From NCBI RefSeq assembly GCF_014635305.1, contig NZ_BMCS01000001.1, positions 620,001 to 684,000 on the forward strand: a stretch of 64,000 nucleotides of DNA. The letters run 5' to 3'. The stretch comes from Williamsia phyllosphaerae. Lineage in GTDB: Bacteria; Actinomycetota; Actinomycetes; Mycobacteriales; Mycobacteriaceae. The notes below the pieces were generated by a model. It did not search any database, had not been told where the DNA came from, and saw only the letters and a program-made list of their open reading frames with translations. The translations under genes were made by a program, and so were the position numbers. This document shows positions 41,185-49,086 of this stretch, in pieces; the first letter of the stretch is position 1, and every line of letters begins with the position of its first letter.

Positions 41185-42020
41185 CGGGTGGCCTCCGTCC
41201 CGGTCGGGCCGCCGGCGAGGACGGTGGAGCGCAGGACCTCGTCGTGCAGCGATTCCCAGATCCGATGGCGGTGCGCGACGAAATCCGGCGACGACCGGAC
41301 ATCGGTGGTCGTGTCCACCTCGCCGAGGTCGACCGCGACCGATTCCTTGATCTGCCCCGGTCGCGACGTCATGATCAGCACTCGCTGACCGAGGAAGATC
41401 GCCTCCTCGATGCCGTGCGTGATGAACAGGACCGTCGTCGACAGCCGCTGCCAGATCGACCGCAGCTCCACCTGGAGCTGTTCACGCGTCTGGGCGTCGA
41501 GTGCGGCGAAGGGCTCGTCCATCAGCAATACCTCGGGCTCGTAGGCGAGGCTCCGGGCGATCGCGACGCGCTGTTTCATGCCACCGGACAGTTCGTGCGG
41601 GTAGCGGTCGGCGAACGCCGCGAGTCCCACCAGCGCGAGCACCTCGCGTGCGCGTCGGGCGCGCTCGCGGCGACCGACGCCCTTGGCCTCGAGCCCGAAC
41701 TCGACGTTGCCCTGCGCGGTCCGCCACGGGAACAGCGCGTACTGCTGGAAGACGATCCCGCGGTCGAGGCCGGGTCCGGTGATCGGCCGGCCGTCGATGC
41801 GCAGCTCACCCGAGGTCGGTTCGGTGAGACCACCGACGAGGTCGAGCAGCGTGGTCTTACCACAGCCACTGGGACCGACGATGGTCACGAACTCGCCTGG
41901 TGCGACGTCGATGTCGATGTCGTGCAGCGCCGTGAACGCACCACTGCCCTCGCGGTCGGGAAAGCTCTTGGTGACCCCGCGCAGCGAGATCTTCGGTTGC
42001 ACGTCCGGTGTTCCGGTCAT
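41181..42020 (-). CDS. ABC transporter ATP-binding protein (SsuB/TauB-type)
   Basis: 279 aa from ATG 42020; a long upstream in-frame extension is antisense-like and has no ribosome site. Walker A GPSGCGKTT, Q-loop FQQYALFPW, signature LSGGMKQR, Walker B VLLMDEPFAALD and the switch His in FITHGIEEA are all present. It powers the import of an organosulfur compound together with the adjacent permease and binding protein. Confidence 0.93.
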   Translation of the reverse strand: MTGTPDVQPKISLRGVTKSFPDREGSGAFTALHDIDIDVAPGEFVTIVGPSGCGKTTLLDLVGGLTEPTSGELRIDGRPITGPGLDRGIVFQQYALFPWRTAQGNVEFGLEAKGVGRRERARRAREVLALVGLAAFADRYPHELSGGMKQRVAIARSLAYEPEVLLMDEPFAALDAQTREQLQVELRSIWQRLSTTVLFITHGIEEAIFLGQRVLIMTSRPGQIKESVAVDLGEVDTTTDVRSSPDFVAHRHRIWESLHDEVLRSTVLAGGPTGTEATR

Positions 42021-42027
42021 CGCCCGA

Positions 42028-43068
42028 TCACCCGACCTTCGCGTCGGACTTCGCACCCTGATCGGCGTACGGGTTGAACTCGTTCGTGTAGAACTTCGAC
42101 GCGTCGAGGTCGCCCGTGATCGAGCCGGTGTCCTGCAGCCAGCTCTGCCACCGGGTGAAGTCGGAGTCGGAGAGCAGACCGCCCTTCGACGGAACCCCCA
42201 CGCTGAGCCAGTATTTGAGGCTCGAGGTGTCGTCGTTCGGGCGTTGACGCTTGGTGACGATGTCGGTGAACGTGGCCAACACCTTCTCCCGCGGGGTGGT
42301 GCGTTCCCACTCGATCGCCTTGGCGACACCCGCGGTGAACGCTCGTACGCCGTCGGGGTTCTTCTTGATGAGGTCATTGCGGAACACGTAGGGTCCGCCG
42401 TTGAACGGCCCGTAGAGCGACAGGTCGGTGAACACCGCCCGCAGACCACCGTTGATCACCGCGCGCTGCTGGAACTGACCCGACAGGCCCGCGGCGTCGA
42501 TCTGGCCCTTGCGCAGCGCGTCCTCGGTGTTCGGTGCCGGAAGCGCCACGAGCTGAACGGTTTTGATCTGATCCTGGCTCAGACCGTCCTTCTTCAGCTG
42601 ATCGTGGATGTCGGCCTCGAGCTGCCCACCGAGGGTGTTGACGCCGATCTTCTTGCCCACCAGATCGGTCGGCTTCGTGATGGGGCTGTCGTCGCGGACG
42701 TAGAAGCCGGCGATGGTCTGCTGGTCGGTGCCGTAGTAGTTGATCACCGAGGTTATCGGCGCACCCGAGGTGATCAGCTTGGCCACGGCACCGGCGAACG
42801 CGCCGCCGAAGTCGGTCTGTCCGGTGGCCGCAGACTGGATGTCCTGCGGACCGCTGATGGTGTTGCCGACCCAGTCCAGCTTGATCTTCCCGTCGAAGAA
42901 GCCGAGGTGCTCGGCCACCTCGGGCAGGATGACCTGCCCCGGCCATCCCTGATAGCGCAGGGTCGTCACGCCGTTCTCGTCGACAGCGGGGTCGCCGGTG
43001 CAGGCGGTCACACCCACTGCCGTCATCAGCACGGCCACGGCCACGATGAGTACCCGGGGTGTTCTCAC
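42028..43068 (-). CDS. ABC transporter substrate-binding lipoprotein (SsuA/NrtA-like)
   Basis: 346 aa from GTG 43068, chosen because GGAG lies six bases upstream; ATG 43080 has no such site. A signal peptide ends in the lipobox VTAC. The body has the type-2 binding-protein features of sulfonate/nitrate systems: GWPGQVILPEVAEHLGFFDG, GPQDIQSAATGQTDFG, DLVGKKIGVNTLGGQ and DAAGLSGQFQQRA. It is the first gene of the operon. It is divergent from the TauD gene across about 175 bp, which probably holds both promoters. Confidence 0.88.
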   Translation of the reverse strand: MRTPRVLIVAVAVLMTAVGVTACTGDPAVDENGVTTLRYQGWPGQVILPEVAEHLGFFDGKIKLDWVGNTISGPQDIQSAATGQTDFGGAFAGAVAKLITSGAPITSVINYYGTDQQTIAGFYVRDDSPITKPTDLVGKKIGVNTLGGQLEADIHDQLKKDGLSQDQIKTVQLVALPAPNTEDALRKGQIDAAGLSGQFQQRAVINGGLRAVFTDLSLYGPFNGGPYVFRNDLIKKNPDGVRAFTAGVAKAIEWERTTPREKVLATFTDIVTKRQRPNDDTSSLKYWLSVGVPSKGGLLSDSDFTRWQSWLQDTGSITGDLDASKFYTNEFNPYADQGAKSDAKVG

Positions 43069-43243
43069 GTCGATCTCCATTCGTCGGTCACAGTTGACCA
43101 CCAAGATCGCCCGACACCCGTTGGCGGAACAACCTTTCTGCGCGACGGGGGCAAAAGTGTTGTCGTCGTGGGCCCGCAACTGTTGACTTCGGCAGACCAT
43201 CGCGATGCTGCGGCGGTGACTCGAGATCGCGAAAGGGATTGTT

Positions 43244-44167
43244 GTGACCACAGAACTGACGGTGACCAAACTCGGCGGACGCATCGGTGCCCGGATCGAC
43301 GGGATCGCCCTGTCGGGCGACCTGGACCCACGGACCGTCGCCGACATCAACACCGCCCTGCTCGAGCACAAGGTGATCTTCTTCCGTGATCAGCAGCATC
43401 TCGACGACACGTCACAGCAGGCTTTCGCGAAGCTGTTGGGTGAGTTGACCATCGCGCACCCGACAGTGACCTCACGCGGGGACACGGTGTTGCCCATCGA
43501 TTCCGAGAACGGCAAGGCCAACAGCTGGCACACCGACGTCACCTTCGTCGACCGGGTGCCCAAGGCGTCGGTCCTGCGGGCGGTGACGCTACCGGCGTAC
43601 GGCGGTACCACGGTCTGGGCCTCGACGGTCGCCGCGTACGAAGCACTGCCGGAGCCGTTGCGGGTGTTGGCCGAGACCCTCTGGGCCACCCACACCAACG
43701 TCTACGACTACGCCGCCAACCACGGGGAGTCCTCGCCGGCGGTGTCGGACAAAGTTGCCGACTACCGCGCTGAGTTCCGCTCGCAGTACTTCGAGACCGA
43801 ACACCCGCTGGTGCGCGTGCACCCGGAGACCGGTGAGCGTGCCCTTCTCCTCGGCCATTTCGTGAAGGGCTTCGTCGGTCTCGGCAGTCGCGAGTCGGCG
43901 AAGCTGTTCGAGCTGTTCCAGGAGCGGATCATCCGATTGGAGAACACGATCCGATGGAACTGGGCCGAGGGCGACCTCGCGATCTGGGACAACCGCGCGA
44001 CCCAGCACTACGCCGTCGCCGACTACGACGACCAGTACCGCCGCCTGAGCCGGATCACCCTGGCCGGCGACGTCCCCGTCGACGTTCACGGCAATCGCAG
44101 CCGCATCGTCAGCGGAGATGCCTCCCACTACTCCGAGATCGTCGAACCGGTCGCGCACGCCGTCTGA
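43244..44167 (+). CDS. TauD/AtsK-family alpha-ketoglutarate-dependent dioxygenase
   Basis: 307 aa from GTG 43244, with an AAAGGG site. Metal ligands: His and Asp in SWHTDVTF, and His in [11 protein letters not shown]; the 2-oxoglutarate-binding Arg is in [10 protein letters not shown]. Family members release sulfite from taurine or sulfate/aldehyde from alkyl sulfates. Divergent from the sulfonate-type importer, it most likely desulfonates or desulfates the imported compound under sulfur limitation. The exact substrate (taurine or alkyl sulfate) cannot be fixed. Confidence 0.9.
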   Translation: MTTELTVTKLGGRIGARIDGIALSGDLDPRTVADINTALLEHKVIFFRDQQHLDDTSQQAFAKLLGELTIAHPTVTSRGDTVLPIDSENGKANSWHTDVTFVDRVPKASVLRAVTLPAYGGTTVWASTVAAYEALPEPLRVLAETLWATHTNVYDYAANHGESSPAVSDKVADYRAEFRSQYFETEHPLVRVHPETGERALLLGHFVKGFVGLGSRESAKLFELFQERIIRLENTIRWNWAEGDLAIWDNRATQHYAVADYDDQYRRLSRITLAGDVPVDVHGNRSRIVSGDASHYSEIVEPVAHAV

Positions 44168-44218
44168 TCACACATCAGCCGGCAACAGGAATTTCGCGAT
44201 CTCTATCTACCCATGACC

Positions 44219-44240
44219 GTTGTCACGTTATCGTGACAAC
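44219..44240. promoter_or_regulatory. 22-bp perfect palindromic operator abutting a start codon
   Basis: GTTGTCACG (44219-44227), spacer TTAT, CGTGACAAC (44232-44240). Both 9-bp arms are perfect, and the palindrome ends one base before ATG 44242, occupying the place of the ribosome site. A dimeric repressor bound here would block transcription or initiation. A TATCTA box at 44203-44208 may be the -10 element. Confidence 0.7.
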
Positions 44241-44241
44241 C

Positions 44242-44667
44242 ATGGCAGTCAGTGGAAGCAGCAGCATCGACATCGCGGCACCGATCGCGACCATCCTGGA
44301 CGCGATCGCGGATCTCGAGAGCTATCCGTCGTGGTCCCCGATCCACAAGGAGGTCGAGGTCCTCGAGCGTGATGACAACGGACGACCCACCAAGGCGCGC
44401 ATGTCCGCATCGCTGATGGGCATCGCCGATGAGCAGGTCCTCACCTACGACTGGAACGACACCGGCGTCACGTGGGACCTTCTCGAGAGCACCCAGCAGA
44501 AGGCACAGCACGCGGAGTACCGGCTCACCGAGACCGCGGACGGCACGCACGTCGACTTCGAGATGAGCCTCGACCCAAAGATCCCCGTCCCCGGATTCCT
44601 TCTCAAGAAGGGGAAGAAGACCATCATCGAGATGGCGACTCAGGGCCTGAAGGACCAGGTCAAGTAG
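44242..44667 (+). CDS. SRPBCC/polyketide-cyclase-like ligand-binding protein
   Basis: 141 aa. The START-like fold is recognisable: SSSIDIAAPIATILDAIADLESYPSWSPIH at the start, a central sheet, and a long C-terminal helix (KKTIIEMATQGLKDQVK). Mycobacterial relatives of this size bind lipids or hydrophobic ligands; no catalytic residues are evident. It has no usable Shine-Dalgarno sequence because a palindrome fills that position, so it may be translated from a short or leaderless mRNA. A strong terminator follows. Confidence 0.82.
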   Translation: MAVSGSSSIDIAAPIATILDAIADLESYPSWSPIHKEVEVLERDDNGRPTKARMSASLMGIADEQVLTYDWNDTGVTWDLLESTQQKAQHAEYRLTETADGTHVDFEMSLDPKIPVPGFLLKKGKKTIIEMATQGLKDQVK

Positions 44668-44680
44668 CCACACTCACCAC

Positions 44681-44719
44681 AAAAGACCCGCCCCGGGGAT
44701 CTCCCGGGGCGGGTCTTTT
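44681..44719. terminator. Strong bidirectional rho-independent terminator
   Basis: Perfect 17-bp stem AAAAGACCCGCCCCGGG with its complement, five-base loop, A and T tracts on the two sides. It can end both the SRPBCC transcript (+) and the glycosidase transcript (-), whose stop is at 44745. Confidence 0.95.
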
Positions 44720-44744
44720 GTCTCGCCTGGCGTCGGCCGACGAC

Positions 44745-46472
44745 TCAGCCGACCGCTGCGGTCGTCTTCGTCGGTGCCGCGGCGGGGGTGGTCGTCTTCG
44801 ACGCGGTCGACGTGGCCGGAGCCGTTGTCGCCGTCGATGTCGCGGCCGGGGTCGTCGTCTTCGGGGTGGTCGTGGCCGTGGTCGTCGGACTGGTCGTCGC
44901 CGGGGTGGTGGTGACGGGACTCGTCGTCGGGGCCGTGGCCGACCCGGTCGTGGTGACCGGGGCTGTCGTCTTCGCCGCCGTCGTGGGCGCCGTCGTGGTG
45001 ACCGGAGCCGTCGTGGTCGACGGGGTCGTGGTCGCCGGCGCCGTCGTGGTCGCGGTGGTCGTCGCAGCCGTGGTCGGCGTCGTCGTGGTCGGCGTCGTCG
45101 TGGTCGGCGCCGTCGTGGTCGCGGTCGTCGGAGCCGTCGTGGTTGCGGCCGCCTGCGTCACCGCGGCGTTCGCGGTCGTCGTGGCCGGAGCCGCGGGTGC
45201 GGCGTTACCGGACAGCGCCGCGGCCAGAGCGGCCGCGAGATTCGCGAAGTACTGCGCGATCGCGGCGTTGAGAGCCGCGGCCCATGCCTGCGCCGCCTGC
45301 TCGGCCGGTGTCAGCACCGGCGTCGTGGGCGTGGTCGGCGGTGTGGTGACGGGATGCGCGGCAATCCAGTTCTTGACCACCGTTGCCGCCAATTTCGCGA
45401 CCCAATTGTCACGGAACAAGCCGAAAGTGCTCTCCGGGTCGTTCGTGTCAGACGAATTCCGATCGACCGTCGTGTAGAGGAAATTGGGGCCGGCGTACGG
45501 GAGGCTGCTCCACTTGTTCAGGAAATCGGAGATGTAATCGGCCTGCTGCTGCTCACCGACGAGACCGGTGGGCAATCCGTATTCCGAACTCCAGATGCTC
45601 TTGGTTCCGTCACCGTTGGCCTGCATCAGCGCGTAGATGGCGTTGAGCTGGTTCAGGGGGGAGTCCGGGTGCGCGTTCACACCCGTCGAGAACGGGAGGG
45701 TGTACTGGTACGGGTGATATGACAATGCGTCGAAGTAGCCCTTGGCGCCTGCCGCGTACATCTGTGTCACGAAGTCGATCGGGTTCAACGCGTAGCTGCC
45801 CCAGCTGACGGTGGCACCGAGGACGCCACCGATGACGGTCGCCTTGGGGTCGGCCGCCTTGATCGCGGTGTACGCGGCCTTGAGCAGTGCGGTGTAGCCG
45901 GCCGGGTCGGGACCGTTGGGCGAGCTGTAGGCGAACGCCGCATTGGGCTCGTTCCAGACCTCGTACGCACCGATCTTGCCGGTGTAGCGCGTGGCCAGAG
46001 CTGTCATGAAGTTGGCGTAGGTCGCAGGATTGTCCGGCGGCGCATACAGGTTGGTGTACTGACCACGCGCCCAGCCGGGGGTCGTGTTGACCACGCCGAG
46101 GATCCCCATCCCTCGTGCGTCCGCCGCGGACACCATGTTGTCGATGAGCGTCCAGTCGAAGTTCCCGTTGGACGCCTCGACCGCGGCCCACGGGATCGCG
46201 ATGCGGATGTTGGTGACGCCGAGCGCCTGCAATTCGTCGAGGTGCTTCTTTACCGATGCGGGATCACCGGCGGTCAGATACAGGTCGTTGTCCGAGATGC
46301 CGACGGTGTTCGGCGAATTGCTGATCGACGCGGCGTTGACGATGTTGTACGCAGGACGCTCGGTCGGCAGCATGGCCCCGGCCGCGAACGCCACGAACAT
46401 CGAGAACGCGATCGAACCGACCACGACTTGGGTCAATGAAATACGCGGAATGCGTGGGTTTCGGTAGCGCAA
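44745..46472 (-). CDS. Secreted clan-A glycoside hydrolase (GH5/GH39-like) with long Thr/Ala-rich tail
   Basis: 575 aa from TTG 46472, supported by GGAG seven bases upstream. The N-terminus is a signal/anchor (LTQVVVGSIAFSMFVAFAAG). Residues about 55-360 form a TIM-barrel glycosidase: NIRIAIPWAAVE, TPGWARG, the acid/base Glu in YEVWNEPN, YHPYQYTLPF, and the probable nucleophile Glu in SSEYGLPTG. From about 365 on there are an Ala-rich helix and then some 165 residues made almost only of Thr, Ala and Pro (TTTTAPTT-like units), a likely O-mannosylated stalk that tethers the enzyme in the envelope. The substrate may be a cell-wall or extracellular polysaccharide. Confidence 0.8.
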   Translation of the reverse strand: MRYRNPRIPRISLTQVVVGSIAFSMFVAFAAGAMLPTERPAYNIVNAASISNSPNTVGISDNDLYLTAGDPASVKKHLDELQALGVTNIRIAIPWAAVEASNGNFDWTLIDNMVSAADARGMGILGVVNTTPGWARGQYTNLYAPPDNPATYANFMTALATRYTGKIGAYEVWNEPNAAFAYSSPNGPDPAGYTALLKAAYTAIKAADPKATVIGGVLGATVSWGSYALNPIDFVTQMYAAGAKGYFDALSYHPYQYTLPFSTGVNAHPDSPLNQLNAIYALMQANGDGTKSIWSSEYGLPTGLVGEQQQADYISDFLNKWSSLPYAGPNFLYTTVDRNSSDTNDPESTFGLFRDNWVAKLAATVVKNWIAAHPVTTPPTTPTTPVLTPAEQAAQAWAAALNAAIAQYFANLAAALAAALSGNAAPAAPATTTANAAVTQAAATTTAPTTATTTAPTTTTPTTTTPTTAATTTATTTAPATTTPSTTTAPVTTTAPTTAAKTTAPVTTTGSATAPTTSPVTTTPATTSPTTTATTTPKTTTPAATSTATTAPATSTASKTTTPAAAPTKTTAAVG

Positions 46473-47001
46473 GAGTTTCTCCGTCTGTGGCCCCCACAGG
46501 GTCGCAATTCAATCACCTTTGAAGTGGAAGTGCGCGTCGAAAACAAGAAATATTCGTGCGGGAAGAGAAACTCACCGCCGGGGCCTCCTTTCGGTCATCC
46601 GAACGAATGTCGCGGAACCCCTGATTTGCTCTCGCTGAACAGGATCCGTCATTCTGCGACCGAAATTACTGCCGTGTGTATTGCGCCCTGCCCGGCCGTC
46701 GGCAGAGGACGTTTGAAACATTTTTATCTGCGATTAAATGCACTTTGTCTGTTTGATGAACACAACATTGCGGAAGCGGGCGCGACCGGGCAATCCCCCC
46801 GACGAGAACGCCCGAATCCCACGGGTTCGGACATGGGTGGCGCCGCCGCGACCGTCAGCCGGTGCACGCCGACCCCGGATCGTTGTGAGTCCACACAAAG
46901 GGGCCGCTCGACTTCGCGCGCACGTGAGCCGTGTCATAGGCTCGACGAGTTGTCGGCGCAGTTGCCGGTTGTCCGGGGGAATAGATGGGGAACGAACCAG
47001 C
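46473..47001. promoter_or_regulatory. 529-bp divergent intergenic region, glycosidase / secretory lipase
   Basis: No convincing gene is seen. Both ends are AT-richer than average. A possible + strand promoter is TTGAAA (46713-46718) and TAAATG (46735-46740), 16 bp apart, implying a leader of about 250 bases for the lipase gene. No terminator or operator was found. Confidence 0.35.
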
Positions 47002-48330
47002 ATGAGAACGATGTTGAAGTCAACGCTGCGTGTCATCGGTGCGGGGGCAGCCATCGCCGCGGTGGTCGCGACCGGCACCACCGCCGTCGCCGACGCCGCT
47101 CCCGAGGTGAGCACGGCGACACAGTCACCGGCCGACGTCAGTTTCTACACCCCGCCGAGCCCCCTTCCCGCAGGCAGTCCGGGTGACCTCATCCGCGTGC
47201 AGAACTTCCGCACCTTTATCGGTGCCCCGAGCGGCAACGGTCGGATCCCGGCGAAGGCCTCGCGGATCCTGTACCGGTCGGTCGACTCCGTCGGGGCCCC
47301 GATCGCCGTGTCCGGCTACGTCCTGCAGTCGCCCAAGCCGTGGAACGGACCCGGCCCGCGCCCGGTCGTCGCCTACGCGCCCGGCGCGCACGGACAGGGT
47401 GACCAGTGCGCCCCGTCGCGACTGTTGCAGTCCGGCGCGACCATCACCCCCGGTGGACCGATGGCCGAGATCGAGTCGGTCATCACCTTCAACCTGCTGG
47501 CCAAGGGCTACACCGTGGTCAGCACCGACTTCGTCGGCCTGGGTACGCCCGGCCTGCACACCTTCGGCGTCCGCCTCGACATGGCACACGCCGTGCTCGA
47601 CTCGGCCCGCGCCGTCCGCCAGATGACCGACGTCGTCGATCCCAAGGCCAAGGTCGCCATCGCCGGCTACTCCGAGGGCGGAGGCGCCGCGGCCGCCGCG
47701 GCCGAGGTCGCCTCGACCTACGCGCCCGACCTGCCTCTCGTCGGCGTCTACGCCGGTGGCACCCCGACCGACCTCCGCAAGCTGATGGCCTACCTCGACG
47801 GCAACCGCCTCAGTGCCGCACTCGCGTACGCCGTCAATGGTCTCGAAGAGCGTTACCCGGCGTTCAAGGCCGGCTTCGACCCGTTGCTCAACGCGACCGG
47901 CAAGTCGGTCAACGCCGGTGTCGCACGGGAATGCATCGTCGCCACCTCGTTCCGTGGGCGTCCGCAGACCAAGACGTGGACGAAGTCGGGCAAGAGCTAC
48001 AACCAGATCCTCGCCGAGCGTCCGGACCTGGCGAAGTTCGTCGACGAGCAGAACGTCGGCGGCATCAAGCCCGAGGTCCCGGTCTTCCTCTCGGCCAACC
48101 CCGACGACCCGACCGTGCCCCCGACACAGACACGCGAGCTGTACACCAAGTGGTGTGGGCTCAAGCCCGAGTCCGTGCAGTTCGGCGAGTACCCCTTCCC
48201 GGTGCGACTGATCGGCGCATCGCCGATCGGCCACATCGCCGGCGGCATCACCGGTTTCGAGAAGGCCTTCGACTGGCTGCAGGCCCGCTTCGAGGGCAAG
48301 GCGCCCGTGGTCGGTTGCCAGCGCAGCTGA
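47002..48330 (+). CDS. Secretory lipase (PF03583 LIP family), copy 1
   Basis: 442 aa from ATG 47002 with a GGGGAA site; longer in-frame starts lack one. A Sec signal peptide ends near VADAA. The mature protein opens with FYTPPSPLPAGSPGDLIR, typical of the family, and has the nucleophile elbow GYSEGGGA, Asp in NPDDPTVP and His in GHIAGG as the other triad members. Cys pairs (DQCAPS, RECIV, KWCGL, GCQRS) suggest disulfides. It hydrolyses lipid esters outside the cell. A paralogue lies at 53007-54326 (shared LPAGSPGD and FPVR-IG-SP-GH segments). It converges with the nucleotidyltransferase gene. Confidence 0.9.
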   Translation: MRTMLKSTLRVIGAGAAIAAVVATGTTAVADAAPEVSTATQSPADVSFYTPPSPLPAGSPGDLIRVQNFRTFIGAPSGNGRIPAKASRILYRSVDSVGAPIAVSGYVLQSPKPWNGPGPRPVVAYAPGAHGQGDQCAPSRLLQSGATITPGGPMAEIESVITFNLLAKGYTVVSTDFVGLGTPGLHTFGVRLDMAHAVLDSARAVRQMTDVVDPKAKVAIAGYSEGGGAAAAAAEVASTYAPDLPLVGVYAGGTPTDLRKLMAYLDGNRLSAALAYAVNGLEERYPAFKAGFDPLLNATGKSVNAGVARECIVATSFRGRPQTKTWTKSGKSYNQILAERPDLAKFVDEQNVGGIKPEVPVFLSANPDDPTVPPTQTRELYTKWCGLKPESVQFGEYPFPVRLIGASPIGHIAGGITGFEKAFDWLQARFEGKAPVVGCQRS

Positions 48331-48339
48331 CCCCCGGCG

Positions 48340-49035
48340 CTACATGAGGTCCCGGTCGCGGCCGGACGTCAGATCACCACACTCGACGGTGACGACGTCC
48401 GGCCGTCGGTCTGTGTAGGCCCCGGCACCCCGGTCACCGGTGATCGTCGCGAGCACCCCGACGAGGTGATCGGCGCCGAGGTACACCGGATGCCCCGGGC
48501 GTGCGCCGAACACCGCACGGGCCAGGACCGACCGGCGGGCTCCCGCGGCGTCGAGGACGCGACGCACAACGGCCGCGTTCGTGTCGGGCACGTCAACAAC
48601 AAGTAACGCCACACCGGCGCAATCGGCCCGCATCGCCGCGGCCAGCCCCGCACGGACGGACTCCGAGAGTCCGTCGGACCAGGTGGGCACGACCACCGCT
48701 CGCGCTGGTGCGGGGACATCGACCACCGCGGCACCCAGGGTGACGATGACCTCGTCACAGCCGCCGTCGGCGAGGGCGCCGACCGCGGCCTGCAGCCATC
48801 GCCCCTGCTCGGCAAGCACTTTCGGCATCCCGTACCGGGTGCCCGCACCCGCGGCGAGCACCACCCCGACGACTCCCCCCGCGCCGGACGACCCGACTGC
48901 CGGTGCCCTCGGTGCCGCCCCCGGCTGCGGTCCGACCGGGCTCGTCCGCCCACGCGGGACCCGCTCGTCACCGGTTAACACGGCCTGATCGTCCACCCGA
49001 TATATCTTGCTGCCCAGGTCGCGGTCGGTGCACAT
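48340..49035 (-). CDS. MocA-like molybdenum-cofactor nucleotidyltransferase
   Basis: 231 aa from ATG 49035, which has AAAAGG nine bases upstream; ATG 49044 is too close to that site. A non-conserved stretch of about 55 residues precedes the NTP-transferase domain GVVLAAGAGTRYGMPK, with later VVDVPDTNAAVVRRVL and GHPVYLG blocks. The family attaches CMP to molybdopterin for xanthine-dehydrogenase-type enzymes, which fits the molybdenum hydroxylase encoded further right in this purine cluster. It is divergent from the permease gene. Confidence 0.8.
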   Translation of the reverse strand: MCTDRDLGSKIYRVDDQAVLTGDERVPRGRTSPVGPQPGAAPRAPAVGSSGAGGVVGVVLAAGAGTRYGMPKVLAEQGRWLQAAVGALADGGCDEVIVTLGAAVVDVPAPARAVVVPTWSDGLSESVRAGLAAAMRADCAGVALLVVDVPDTNAAVVRRVLDAAGARRSVLARAVFGARPGHPVYLGADHLVGVLATITGDRGAGAYTDRRPDVVTVECGDLTSGRDRDLM

Positions 49036-49086
49036 CCGGTTCATCCTTTTCCGCAGGGGAATTCACCGACCGAACGGAGGGGCCGC

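Noticed and set aside
44788..45477. Val/Ala-rich membrane-like ORF on the + strand
   Set aside because: Also antisense to the Thr/Ala tail; codons GTC/GTG arise from GAC/CAC complements, and no ribosome site is present.
44472..45722. 416-codon Arg/Gly-rich ORF on the + strand
   Set aside because: It is the antisense image of the Thr/Ala-rich tail of the glycosidase and crosses the strong terminator at 44681-44719.
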